Positions 24,979 to 33,267 of a DNA stretch of 55,673 nucleotides are shown one piece after another. Position 1 is the first letter of the stretch. Every line of letters begins with the position of its first letter. The notes under the pieces were generated by a model, which saw nothing but the letters and a program-made list of their open reading frames with translations, searched no databases and was not told the DNA's origin. A program made the position numbers and the translations under genes. This DNA comes from CAZVAR01 sp964625225. Lineage in GTDB: Bacteria; Pseudomonadota; Alphaproteobacteria; JAJUGE01. The stretch is taken from the NCBI GenBank assembly GCA_964625225.1, contig CAZVAR010000010.1:1-55673 (forward strand), given 5' to 3'.

Positions 24979-25716
24979 ATGCCGACCGGGAAGTCGAGGG
25001 GAGTGCCGCCCCCTGCAGTGGAGAGCACTGCCGATTTCGCGCATTGCGACGACCCGGCCCTGGTGGATCTTGCCGGGAAGGGCAGCGAGGCGGCCGTCCG
25101 GGCCCTCGTCCAGCGCCACAACCGCCGCCTTTATCGGATCGCCCGCGCGGTCGTCCGCGACGATGCCGAGGCCGAAGATGTGGTCCAGGAGACCTATCTG
25201 CGCGCGTTCACGAACCTCGGATCGTACCGGGGCGAAGCGGCTTTTTCGACTTGGCTCACCCGGATTACCCTCAATGAGGCGCTGGGCCGGCTACGCCGCC
25301 GGCACCCCTCGGTCGACATCGGGACAATCGCCTCCGAGGGGGAACCTTACGGAGCGAACCTGATCATGTTTCCCTTGTCACGATCGTCGCCGACCCCCGA
25401 GGCGGAAACGGCTCGGCGCCAGGTTCGTGACATTTTGGAACAAGCAGTCGACCAGCTACCCGAACGCTTCCGTATCGTCTTCGTTCTCCGCGAGATCGAA
25501 CAGATGAGCACCGAAGATGCGGCGGTGTCGCTCGCCATCAAGCCGGAAACCGTCAAGACCCGGCTTCACCGGGCGCGTCGCATGATCCGTGCAGCCTTGA
25601 ACAAGCAATTATCGTTGGCGTTTTCCGAGCTCTTTCCTTTCGACGGTCCGCGCTGCGAGCGAATCGCCGACCAGGTCATTCGGCGACTGCGGGGCAGTCC
25701 GCCCTTTGCGACGTAG
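24979..25716 (+). CDS. ECF-type RNA polymerase sigma factor
   Basis: A 245-residue extracytoplasmic-function sigma factor. Region 2 runs from about residue 45 with YRIARAVVRDDAEAEDVVQE and LRAFTNLGSYRG; region 4 from about 155 with LPERFRIVFVLREIE and the helix-turn-helix MSTEDAAVSLAIKPETVKTR. A linker of about 40 residues separates them, and a C-terminal tail with FPFDGPRCERIADQVI is present, as in some CHR-signal-independent ECF groups. GAGGGAG precedes the ATG. No zinc-binding or membrane anti-sigma gene is found beside it. It converges with the hyfI-like gene 27 bases away. Confidence 0.9.
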   Translation: MPTGKSRGVPPPAVESTADFAHCDDPALVDLAGKGSEAAVRALVQRHNRRLYRIARAVVRDDAEAEDVVQETYLRAFTNLGSYRGEAAFSTWLTRITLNEALGRLRRRHPSVDIGTIASEGEPYGANLIMFPLSRSSPTPEAETARRQVRDILEQAVDQLPERFRIVFVLREIEQMSTEDAAVSLAIKPETVKTRLHRARRMIRAALNKQLSLAFSELFPFDGPRCERIADQVIRRLRGSPPFAT

Positions 25717-25743
25717 TCGATATCGACGAGCGTACAGGATCGT

Positions 25744-26265
25744 TCATTTCGCCCCTTCCGCCTCCAGCAATGCGAGCAGGCCGGTGAGCAGTTGGAGCGG
25801 GTTGGGGGGGCAGCCGCGGATGTGAAGATCGACGGGCACGACCTCCGAAACCCCTCCGACGATCGCATAGCTGTCAGCAAAGCAGCCGCCGTCGAACGCG
25901 CAATCGCCGACGGCGACGACCCACTTGGGCCCGGGAGTCGCATTGTAGGTCCGCTCGAGAGCGTCACGCATGTTCTTGGTCACTGGTCCCGTGACCAGGA
26001 GAACGTCGGCGTGGCGCGGCGAAGCGACGAAGCGGATGCCGAAGCGCTCGAGATCGTAAAAGGCGTTGTTCAGCGCATGGATCTCCAGCTCGCAACCGTT
26101 GCACGATCCAGCGTCGACTTGGCGGATCGACAAACTCCGCCCCAGACGCCGGCGCGCGGCGCGGTCAAGGGCCGCGGTGAGGCGGCTCAGCTCGGCGTCG
26201 TCCGGTAACGGTGGCGGCTCCGTCAGCGGCGCCCGGACGAAGCTTTCGAAGAGGAGCTTCCGCAT
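25744..26265 (-). CDS. hyfI: Hydrogenase-4/complex I small subunit (HyfI/NuoB-like)
   Basis: A 173-residue 20-kDa subunit that should hold the proximal [4Fe-4S] cluster, equivalent to N2 of complex I, at the end of the electron path. Four ligands are in place: Cys55 and Cys58 in SCNGCE, Cys122 in GDCA and Cys152 in RGCPPNP; the CNGCE spacing is hydrogenase-like rather than the tandem CC of NuoB. An extra Cys128 is present. It is the last gene of the six-gene minus-strand set, 12 bases after hyfG. The intact cluster site shows that the complex still handles electrons although its large subunit lacks the NiFe ligands. Confidence 0.9.
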   Translation of the reverse strand: MRKLLFESFVRAPLTEPPPLPDDAELSRLTAALDRAARRRLGRSLSIRQVDAGSCNGCELEIHALNNAFYDLERFGIRFVASPRHADVLLVTGPVTKNMRDALERTYNATPGPKWVVAVGDCAFDGGCFADSYAIVGGVSEVVPVDLHIRGCPPNPLQLLTGLLALLEAEGAK

Positions 26266-26277
26266 GATCGGCGCCCG

Positions 26278-27792
26278 TCAGAGATCGTGGCCCGCGTAAG
26301 AGCAGTTGAACGATTTATTGCAGAGCGGAAAATCGGCGACGATGTTGTCCTCGATCGCGGCCTCCAACAGTGGCCACTGAAACCACGAGGGATCGCGCAG
26401 ATGGCAGCGCTCGACCCGGCCGTCGCCGCCGAGACGGAGCCAGACCAGCACATCGCCGCGGAAACCTTCCACTAGAGCCAAGCCTTCCCGCACATCGCCG
26501 GTATTCGGGGGCTCGAGACGCACGGGACCTTCCGGCATGTGCTCCAGAAGTTGATCGACCAGCCGCAAACTCTGTTCCACCTCCCGGATGCGAATCCATA
26601 CGCGCGCATCGACGTCGCCCGCCTGCCGCACCGGTACGTCGAACTCAAGGGTATCGTAAGGTGGGTAGCTGCACATGCGGCGCGCGTCGAAGCTTCGGCC
26701 GGAGGCCCGGCCGACATAGCCGCCGGCCCCGAACTCGAAGGCGAGGGCAGGCCTTACGATCCCCGTACCGAAAGTACGATCCTGGAGGGACGTGGTGGTG
26801 TCGTACAGCTCGACCAACGCCGGGAAGCGCCGCCGAATTTCGGCGACGAGCGTCGCGACGGTCGCCCTGCCATCGACGCTCAGATCCACGGCGACGCCAC
26901 CGGGAACGATGCGGTCGTACATCAGGCGATGGCCGAAGCACGCATCTGCCGCGCGCAGTACGCGTTCGCGCAAAATGCCGCAATGCGCGTGCAGGAGCGC
27001 GAAGGCCGCATCGTTGCAGATCGCGCCGATGTCGCCGAGATGGTTGGCGAGACGCTCGAGCTCGGCCATGAGCGCACGCAGCCAGACCGCACGCGGTGGA
27101 ACATCGCAATCGAGTGCGGATTCGACGGCTCGGGCGAAGGCAAGCGCATACGCCACCGCACTGTCGCCCGAGCAGCGGCCGGCGAGCCTCGCGGCATGGC
27201 GCAGGTCGGTCCCCACCATGAGATGCTCGATGCCCTTATGGACATAGCCGAGACGCTCCTCCAGTCGAACCACGGTCTCGCCGCTTGCTGTGAAGCGGAA
27301 ATGGCCCGGTTCGATGATGCCGGCATGAACGGGCCCCACCGGGATCTGGTGCAGGCTCTCACCTTCGGCAGGCAGGAAGGCATAACCTGGCACATCCGGC
27401 AGCGGGTCCTGCCGCTTGCCCAAAGGTCGACGCACACCCCAGCGGCCGTGATCGAGCCAAGGACGCGGGTCTGGGAGACCTTCCGGCTCGAGCCCGAACA
27501 GATCGCGTATGCTGCGCTCCAGGCGCAGTGCCGGCGGGTGCCTCCGCCCCACCGAGGGGTAGCGGCCTTCCGGACACTCGAGGCTGATCACACCAATATC
27601 CCCGGACCGCTCGTCGAGGACTGCCATGTGCACGGCATCCGTCTCGCCCCAGAGACCGAGCAGGGTCCAGTGGCCGTCGGCGAGTTGCCCGGCGGCGAAA
27701 TCCCAGACCGCCGGGTCCACGATGGCCCGCGGCCAGGGGCCATGGTGCCGAACGCGGTTGCCTGCCATGATCGACTCTGTCAGCGCCGACAC
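26278..27792 (-). CDS. hyfG: Hydrogenase-like large subunit lacking NiFe ligands (HyfG/HycE-like)
   Basis: A 504-residue fusion of a NuoC-like N-terminal part (about 1-130) and a NuoD/hydrogenase-large-subunit part (about 145-504). The fold is supported by PVGPVHAGIIEPGHF and LGYVHKGIEHLM. At the first NiFe motif (RxCGxC in hydrogenases) the sequence is RCSGDS, putting Ser208 and Ser211 at the cysteine positions; at the C-terminal motif NCSYAG puts Ser498 and Gly501 there. The protein ends three residues later, with no cleaved tail. It therefore should not bind NiFe. The GTG at 27792 has GGGAGG nine bases upstream; an ATG at 27768 is an alternative. Confidence 0.9.
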   Translation of the reverse strand: MSALTESIMAGNRVRHHGPWPRAIVDPAVWDFAAGQLADGHWTLLGLWGETDAVHMAVLDERSGDIGVISLECPEGRYPSVGRRHPPALRLERSIRDLFGLEPEGLPDPRPWLDHGRWGVRRPLGKRQDPLPDVPGYAFLPAEGESLHQIPVGPVHAGIIEPGHFRFTASGETVVRLEERLGYVHKGIEHLMVGTDLRHAARLAGRCSGDSAVAYALAFARAVESALDCDVPPRAVWLRALMAELERLANHLGDIGAICNDAAFALLHAHCGILRERVLRAADACFGHRLMYDRIVPGGVAVDLSVDGRATVATLVAEIRRRFPALVELYDTTTSLQDRTFGTGIVRPALAFEFGAGGYVGRASGRSFDARRMCSYPPYDTLEFDVPVRQAGDVDARVWIRIREVEQSLRLVDQLLEHMPEGPVRLEPPNTGDVREGLALVEGFRGDVLVWLRLGGDGRVERCHLRDPSWFQWPLLEAAIEDNIVADFPLCNKSFNCSYAGHDL

Positions 27793-27808
27793 TGCCCGTA
27801 TCCTCCCA

Positions 27809-29245
27809 TCATCCGAGAAGGCTGGCGACGTTCTGGAACCAGGCGACCAGCGACGGCGGCAGGTATAGGCCGGCGACGAGAACCAGGACGAGGTGGGCGT
27901 ACATCGGCACGTAGGAGGCCTCGGCCGGAGCCGTGCTGCCGCGGGGCTCGCCGAAGGCGAGCCCCTGGACGCGCAGGAGAAGCGCACCGAAGGCGACGAG
28001 CAGCCCGAACACGAGCAGGACGGCGAGTAGCGGCTCACGGGCGAAGGTGGAGCTCACCACGAGGAACTCGCTCATGAAGATGCCGAGCGGCGGCAGGCCC
28101 GCTATGGCGACGACCCCGAGGACAAGCCCCCAGCCGAGCCAGGGATGAGTCTCGGTGAGACCGCGGATGTCGGCGATCTTCTGCGTGCCCTTGATCTGGG
28201 CTATATGCCCGACCGCGAAGAATATTGCAGACTTGGTCAGGCTGTGCATCACCATGTGCAATAGTCCAGCGAAATTGGCAAGCGGCCCACCCATGCCGAA
28301 CGCGAAAGTGATGATGCCCATATGTTCGATCGAGGAGTAAGCGAACATGCGCTTGATATCGCGCCGGCGATAGAGCATGAACGCGGCAAAGATGAGCGAA
28401 GTAAGCCCCATCATTACCATCAGCGGCCCGGGGGCGATCGCGTCCGGGTTTGCCGCAAGCAGAAGCTTGAAACGCAGCACCGCGTATAGCGCGACATTCA
28501 ATAGAAGGCCCGATAACACGGCCGAGATCGGCGTCGGACCCTCCGCATGTGCGTCCGGCAGCCAAGCATGCAGGGGGGCAAGACCCACCTTGGTGCCGTA
28601 ACCGAGCAGTAGGAAGACGAAGGCAACGTTGAGGAGCGCCGGATCGAAGGCGGCGACTTGCGCGACCAGCACCGTCCAAACCATGGCATGCAGGCCGTCC
28701 CCGACGACCGGGCGCGCAGCCATGTAGACGAGGATGGTCCCGAAGAGTGCGAGCGCAATGCCGACGCTTCCCAAGATGAAATACTTCCAGGCCGCCTCAA
28801 GCGCCTCATGAGTGCGGTATATGCCGACCATCACCACGGTGGTTAGCGTGGCGAGCTCCACCGCTACCCACATGACGCCGATATTGTTCGTAACCAGGGC
28901 CAGGTTCATCGCGAACATCAGTACCTGGTACATGGCGTGGTAAAAACGCAGATAGTTCGGCGTCAATCTGCCGATGGCAAGCTCGTGTGCAATGTAGCTG
29001 GCGCTGAATACGCTCGTGGTAAAGCCGACGAACGTGTTGATCGCAATGAATACGATATTGAGGTCGTCGACCAGAAAATACAGCCCCGGATCGGGCCGGT
29101 CGAATACGAAGAGCGACAGTGCGGCGAGTAATGTGAGAAACGTCGCGGCGACGTTGATGCGGGCGGTGGTCCGATAGCCGGGCAGAAGCGCGAGCAGTGC
29201 CGCGGCACCGAGCGGAATCAGGAGAATTGCAGTGACCGCATTCAT
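27809..29245 (-). CDS. hyfF: Hydrogenase-4 component F-like antiporter subunit
   Basis: A 478-residue integral membrane protein of the NuoN/NuoM/Mrp antiporter family with about fourteen hydrophobic helices. The residues expected for proton translocation are visible: the glutamate in VAVELATL (helix 5), the lysine in GYGTKVGLAPLHAWLPDAH (helix 7) and the lysine in MHSLTKSAIFF (helix 12). Family segments such as AYSSIEHMGI are present. It is placed between hyfE and hyfG; its start overlaps the hyfE stop by four bases and it ends 16 bases before the hyfG start, so translation is coupled. Confidence 0.92.
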   Translation of the reverse strand: MNAVTAILLIPLGAAALLALLPGYRTTARINVAATFLTLLAALSLFVFDRPDPGLYFLVDDLNIVFIAINTFVGFTTSVFSASYIAHELAIGRLTPNYLRFYHAMYQVLMFAMNLALVTNNIGVMWVAVELATLTTVVMVGIYRTHEALEAAWKYFILGSVGIALALFGTILVYMAARPVVGDGLHAMVWTVLVAQVAAFDPALLNVAFVFLLLGYGTKVGLAPLHAWLPDAHAEGPTPISAVLSGLLLNVALYAVLRFKLLLAANPDAIAPGPLMVMMGLTSLIFAAFMLYRRRDIKRMFAYSSIEHMGIITFAFGMGGPLANFAGLLHMVMHSLTKSAIFFAVGHIAQIKGTQKIADIRGLTETHPWLGWGLVLGVVAIAGLPPLGIFMSEFLVVSSTFAREPLLAVLLVFGLLVAFGALLLRVQGLAFGEPRGSTAPAEASYVPMYAHLVLVLVAGLYLPPSLVAWFQNVASLLG

Positions 29246-29904
29246 CGCCGCTCTCCGCTGTAACGGTCGAGTGCACTCACATCCACCGTGTCGAAGCGCT
29301 CGCGAATGCGGAAGAGGAAGATGCCAATGACGATGAAGGCGATCAGAATCGAGAAGGCGACGCTGATTTCGACGACCAACGGCATGCCGTTGGCACCGGC
29401 TGCAGCCAGAACGAGACCATTTTCCAGCGACATGAAGCCGACGACCTGGCTTACGGCATTGCGGCGCGTCACCATCATCAACAGCCCGAGCAGCACGACG
29501 GAAAGCGCGAAGGCGAGATCCTGGCGGGCCAGCGGATCGGCCTCGGCGGTCACACGCAGCATGACCACCATGGAAAGAGCGACCAGCCCCATGCCGGCGA
29601 GCATTGTGGGACCGATGCCGACCACCGTCTCGATGTCACGATGGATACCGAGTCGCTGGATGATGCGGTGAAGCGCAACGGGGATGACGATCGCCTTGAA
29701 AGCGAGGGCGATCGCCGCCGTCACGTAGAGATGGGGAGCCTCCTGTATGAAGGCCTGCCAAGCGACGGAAAGAGCGAGCACCGCGGCATGGAGGGCGAAG
29801 ATGTTCAGGAGCCCGTAAAGGCGATCCTGATAGAGCATAAGGAAGCTGATGACGACCAGTCCGCCGGCGAGCAGGTGGGCGATATCGAAGACGAGACCGT
29901 CCAT
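29242..29904 (-). CDS. hyfE: Hydrogenase-4 component E-like membrane subunit
   Basis: A 220-residue membrane protein with about seven helices. The C-terminal half resembles NuoK/MrpC, with VVGFMSLENGLVLAA carrying the conserved membrane glutamate, and ends in a cytosolic tail (FRIRERFDTVDVSALDRY) typical of HyfE. The start codon overlaps the hyfC stop (TAATG) and its end overlaps the hyfF start (ATGA), indicating tight co-translation. In the complex it would form the small-subunit part of the membrane arm between the antiporter-like and NuoH-like subunits. Confidence 0.9.
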   Translation of the reverse strand: MDGLVFDIAHLLAGGLVVISFLMLYQDRLYGLLNIFALHAAVLALSVAWQAFIQEAPHLYVTAAIALAFKAIVIPVALHRIIQRLGIHRDIETVVGIGPTMLAGMGLVALSMVVMLRVTAEADPLARQDLAFALSVVLLGLLMMVTRRNAVSQVVGFMSLENGLVLAAAGANGMPLVVEISVAFSILIAFIVIGIFLFRIRERFDTVDVSALDRYSGERR

Positions 29905-30860
29905 TAGAGGCTCCGCGAGACGAACAGCAGGAGGGTGCCGAGCAGACCGAACATGAGTGCAGCGCCCAGGAATTCAGGCACGCGGAAGACCCGCATTTTG
30001 GCAATTGCGGTCTCGAATAACGCGAGCAGGACGCCCCCGACCGCGAGCTTGGCAACATAGGCCGCTGCGCCGACGAGATAGGCCAGCGGCCCGGCGCCTG
30101 CGACCGCCAGTCCCCAAGGCGCGAACACGCAGGCGATCAGCGACATGTACAGCAGCAGCTTGAGCGCGGCCGCGAACTCGATCATCGCGAGATGACGGCC
30201 GGAATATTCGAGCACCATGGCCTCATGCACCATGGTCAGCTCCAGATGTGTCGCCGGATTGTCGACTGGAATGCGCGCGTTCTCGGCGATTGCCACCATG
30301 ACGAGCGCAATGAGTGCCAAGCCGAGCGACACGCGCAGCCCCACCTCCGGTGAGACCATCACGGCGGCGATCGTGGAAAGCTGGGTCGAGCCGACGACGA
30401 GCGCCAAGGTGAACACGACGAGTAGCATGGCCGGCTCCGCGAGCGAAGCGATCATGACCTCGCGGCTGGAGCCAATGCCGCCGAAGCTAGTGCCAACGTC
30501 CATTCCGGCGAGCGCCAGGAAGAAGCGAGCACTGCCGAGCAGGGCGATGAGGGCGATAAGGTCGGCGGTCCAGCTGAATATCAGGCCGGTAGCGAAGGTC
30601 GGGATCAGCGCGGAGGCGACCCAGGTGGCGGCAAAGACCAGATACGGCGCCACGCGAAACAACCAGGAGGCGTTCTCTGCCAGGACGACTTCCTTTCGGA
30701 AAAGCCGGAGCAGATCGCGATAAGGCTGGATGACCGATGGTCCTCGGCGGCGCAGCAGCCGTGCCTTGACCTTGCGCACGAAGCCGGTCAGGAGCGGCGC
30801 GAGCAATAGCACCAGCGCCATCTGGACGCCTTGGACGACGAGGTCGGAAATCACGGCCAT
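29904..30860 (-). CDS. hyfC: NuoH-like membrane subunit (HyfC/HycD-like)
   Basis: A 318-residue integral membrane subunit of the complex I subunit 1 family, which couples the peripheral redox arm to the membrane pump. About eight helices are seen. The conserved cytosolic loop is clear as ENARIPVDNPATHLELTMVHE, with its acidic residues and the following LEYSG; the first loop has KARLLRRRGPSVIQPYRDL, the expected contact region. The frame opens upstream, but the ATG at 30860 overlaps the hyfB end by 10 bases and gives the family N-terminus. It lies second among the six complex genes. Confidence 0.92.
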   Translation of the reverse strand: MAVISDLVVQGVQMALVLLLAPLLTGFVRKVKARLLRRRGPSVIQPYRDLLRLFRKEVVLAENASWLFRVAPYLVFAATWVASALIPTFATGLIFSWTADLIALIALLGSARFFLALAGMDVGTSFGGIGSSREVMIASLAEPAMLLVVFTLALVVGSTQLSTIAAVMVSPEVGLRVSLGLALIALVMVAIAENARIPVDNPATHLELTMVHEAMVLEYSGRHLAMIEFAAALKLLLYMSLIACVFAPWGLAVAGAGPLAYLVGAAAYVAKLAVGGVLLALFETAIAKMRVFRVPEFLGAALMFGLLGTLLLFVSRSL

Positions 30861-32863
30861 ATTGCGAGAACCAACAGCAGCGTCACAAGCGCGAGGAAGA
30901 CGAGGCTCAGGTAACGCCGGATGGTCAGGAACTGGAGATGATTGAGACGTTCGGTAGCGAAGCTGATGGCGCCGGTGACCGGCGCATAGAGGCCGTCCCA
31001 AATGAGGTCGCGCAGTTCGCCGGTGAGGCGTGCCGGTCGGGTATCGCCCGGCGGCGGCATCTCGACCCGTTCCGTGGCGCGAAAGATCAAGGTACCTAAG
31101 ACCCGGCGGAGCGGCTGCGCAAAGCTACCGGCCGTGTATTGTGTCACCGGGCTCGGGTCGGGAAAGCCGCAATCCCAGGCCGGCGCCCGACGCAGCGCGC
31201 GCGAGGCAAACCGGTGGATAAGGTAAACCGTGAGCGCCGCCGAGACCGCGATGAACAGCAGTACGAGCAGTCCGTTGTAGGAGCTGCGAGTATCGGCGAC
31301 CGGCACGATCGACAGCCACGGGGTGCTCGTTTGCACCGGCATGCGAGCATCGACGAGCGCTTGTGTCACCGGCGCGAGCCCGTCTATCGCAAAGCCAGGA
31401 AGAATGCCTGCGAACACGCAGAGGGCAGCGAAGATGAACATCGCCGCGAGCGAGAAGCGGTCCACTTCCTGTGCCGCCTCGGCTGCCGATGTTCGCGGTC
31501 GCCCGAGGAACGTCACGCCGAAGGCCTTCACGAAACAAGCCGCGGCGAGTGCTGCCGAAAGGGCAAGGAGACCGCCGATCGCCGGCACCATGATCTTGAG
31601 CCCCCATTGCGGCAGGTCAGGGCTCTGTAGGATGGCCTGGAACATCAGCCATTCCGAGACGAAGCCGTTCAAGGGCGGAAGCGCCGAGATGGCCACGCAG
31701 CCCACAAGGAACGCGACGCTGGTGAGCGGCATCGGGTGGATGAGGCCGCCGAGGTGATCCATGTTCCGTTCACCCGTGGCCGTCAGAACGGCTCCAGCGC
31801 CGAAGAACAGCAGACTCTTGAAAACCGAATGATTGAAGACGTGGAAAAGTGCTGCCGTGAGCGCCAACGTCGCCGCCAATTCCATCCCATTCGTCTGGAA
31901 GGCGAGCGTTAGCCCGAGACCGATAAAGATGATGCCGATATTCTCTACCGTGGAATAGGCAAGCAGGCGCTTGAGGTCGTGCTGCATGAGCGCGTAGAGG
32001 ACGCCGAGCACCGCGGTGACACCGCCGACGAGGAGCACGACCATGCTCGACCACCAGGCAATTCCGCTGAGCAGGTCGAAGATGATACGCACGAAGCCGT
32101 ACACGGCGACCTTGGTCATGACGCCGCTCATCAGCGCGGAAACGTGGCTCGGTGCAGCCGGATGGGCAAGCGGCAGCCACACATGCAGCGGGACGAGACC
32201 GGCCTTGGAACCGGCGCCGAGCAGAACGAGCGCAAACACCAGGGCGGCAGTGAATGGCGATTGTTCTGCTATGCGCATTTCACCGAAGGCGAATCGGCCT
32301 TCGGGTCCGGCGAGCAGGCCGAAGGCGAGTAGAAGCGCAAATGTGCCGAAGCCCGCCATAATGAGATAGATGTAGCCGGCCCGCATGTTGTCGCGGTCGC
32401 GATGATGCGTCATCACGAGCGCCCATGAGGCGAGCGACATGGACTCCCAGGACACCAGGAAGGTGAACGCATCGTCCGCAAGCACCACCAGATTCATCCC
32501 GGCGAGGAACGCCGGGACAAACGGCAGCACCCGATGCGGAGCCGGCTCGTGGCGGCCGTAGCCCAGGGCGAAAAGGCTTGACACCGCACCGCCGAGGTTG
32601 ACGACGAGGAGGAAGAAGGCCGCCAGCGCGTCCAGCCGAAAATGCACTCCCAACCACGGCAAGCCGAGCGGAAGAATCAGCGCTGGCGCGGCGCCCCCAT
32701 TTGACAGCAAATGCACAGCGGACGCGATGAAGCCAGCCGTACAGACGAGCAGGCATGCGCCATATACGAGGGAATGCGTTGCCCGCCTCCGGCTTACGAC
32801 GGCCGCGAACGTGGCGCATCCAAGTAGAGCGCCAATACACCACAGGAGGACGACGAACGGCAT
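30851..32863 (-). CDS. hyfB: Hydrogenase-4 component B-like antiporter subunit
   Basis: A 670-residue member of the NuoL/MrpA antiporter-like family and the largest membrane subunit. The pump residues are kept: glutamate in FLVSWESMSL, lysine in GAGSKAGLVPLHVWLPLAHP, lysine in SGVMTKVAVYG and the His/Lys pair in FHVFNHSVFKSLLFFG. The C-terminal 100 residues contain a soluble segment (APAWDCGFPDP) and a last helix, as in HyfB. AAGG lies about ten bases before the ATG. It follows the XRE regulator gene by 53 bases on the same strand and is the first structural gene of the complex. Confidence 0.92.
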   Translation of the reverse strand: MPFVVLLWCIGALLGCATFAAVVSRRRATHSLVYGACLLVCTAGFIASAVHLLSNGGAAPALILPLGLPWLGVHFRLDALAAFFLLVVNLGGAVSSLFALGYGRHEPAPHRVLPFVPAFLAGMNLVVLADDAFTFLVSWESMSLASWALVMTHHRDRDNMRAGYIYLIMAGFGTFALLLAFGLLAGPEGRFAFGEMRIAEQSPFTAALVFALVLLGAGSKAGLVPLHVWLPLAHPAAPSHVSALMSGVMTKVAVYGFVRIIFDLLSGIAWWSSMVVLLVGGVTAVLGVLYALMQHDLKRLLAYSTVENIGIIFIGLGLTLAFQTNGMELAATLALTAALFHVFNHSVFKSLLFFGAGAVLTATGERNMDHLGGLIHPMPLTSVAFLVGCVAISALPPLNGFVSEWLMFQAILQSPDLPQWGLKIMVPAIGGLLALSAALAAACFVKAFGVTFLGRPRTSAAEAAQEVDRFSLAAMFIFAALCVFAGILPGFAIDGLAPVTQALVDARMPVQTSTPWLSIVPVADTRSSYNGLLVLLFIAVSAALTVYLIHRFASRALRRAPAWDCGFPDPSPVTQYTAGSFAQPLRRVLGTLIFRATERVEMPPPGDTRPARLTGELRDLIWDGLYAPVTGAISFATERLNHLQFLTIRRYLSLVFLALVTLLLVLAIWP

Positions 32864-32916
32864 CTCGTCGCGCCTTTATGCAACCCGGTTCGTCGCGATC
32901 GCTATGCCCTTCACCG

Positions 32917-33210
32917 TCACTGCCGTTCGGCCGCCTCTTGATCGGTCCCTGTGGTGGCTGCGGGCGCTTTCAACCGCACCCCACGCCCCAGACCTTGGCT
33001 GACCGCGCCATCGGCGATCAGCTCGACACCGGCGGCATCGAGCGCTGACGTCAGCTTCACCAGGGAATCGACATTGCCGCGGATTACTCCGTCACTGGCT
33101 TCCATGCGCTGGATCGTCGGCACCGAGAGCCCCGACAGCTCGGCAAGCCTCCGCTGATCGAGGCCGAGCAGCGCCCGCGCGGCGCGTAGTTGGGCCGCAG
33201 TGATCATCAT
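32917..33210 (-). CDS. XRE-family helix-turn-helix regulator
   Basis: A 97-residue DNA-binding protein with one Cro/cI-type helix-turn-helix (about residues 5-60), visible as LRAARALLGLDQRRLAELSG and VPTIQRMEASDG. The remaining part is short, with no sensor domain. Starts at 33210 or 33207 are both possible; GAGAGG sits just before them, and the longer upstream frame was rejected. The gene lies 53 bases ahead of hyfB, so it is probably co-transcribed with, and controls, the whole complex operon. The two palindromes upstream (33227-33239 and 33268-33282) are its likely operators. Confidence 0.85.
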   Translation of the reverse strand: MMITAAQLRAARALLGLDQRRLAELSGLSVPTIQRMEASDGVIRGNVDSLVKLTSALDAAGVELIADGAVSQGLGRGVRLKAPAATTGTDQEAAERQ

Positions 33211-33226
33211 GCGCCTCTCTCGCCCC

Positions 33227-33239
33227 ATGCACAATGCAT
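33227..33239. promoter_or_regulatory. Palindrome O1 upstream of the XRE-hyf operon
   Basis: ATGCA-CAA-TGCAT is a perfect 5-3-5 inverted repeat, 17 bases upstream of the regulator's start codon. A possible -10 hexamer for leftward transcription (TATAAG on the minus strand, 33242-33247) lies just beside it, so a bound repressor would cover the transcription start. Confidence 0.5.
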
Positions 33240-33267
33240 CGCTTATATGGGGCTGACACGGCATTAT

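Noticed and set aside
26539..28077. A 512-codon plus-strand open frame antisense to hyfG
   Set aside because: Shadow of hyfG; the translation has no family features.
26278..32863. Calling the hyf-like locus an active hydrogenase-4 or formate hydrogenlyase
   Set aside because: The large subunit lacks the NiFe ligands and no maturation, ferredoxin or formate dehydrogenase genes are present.
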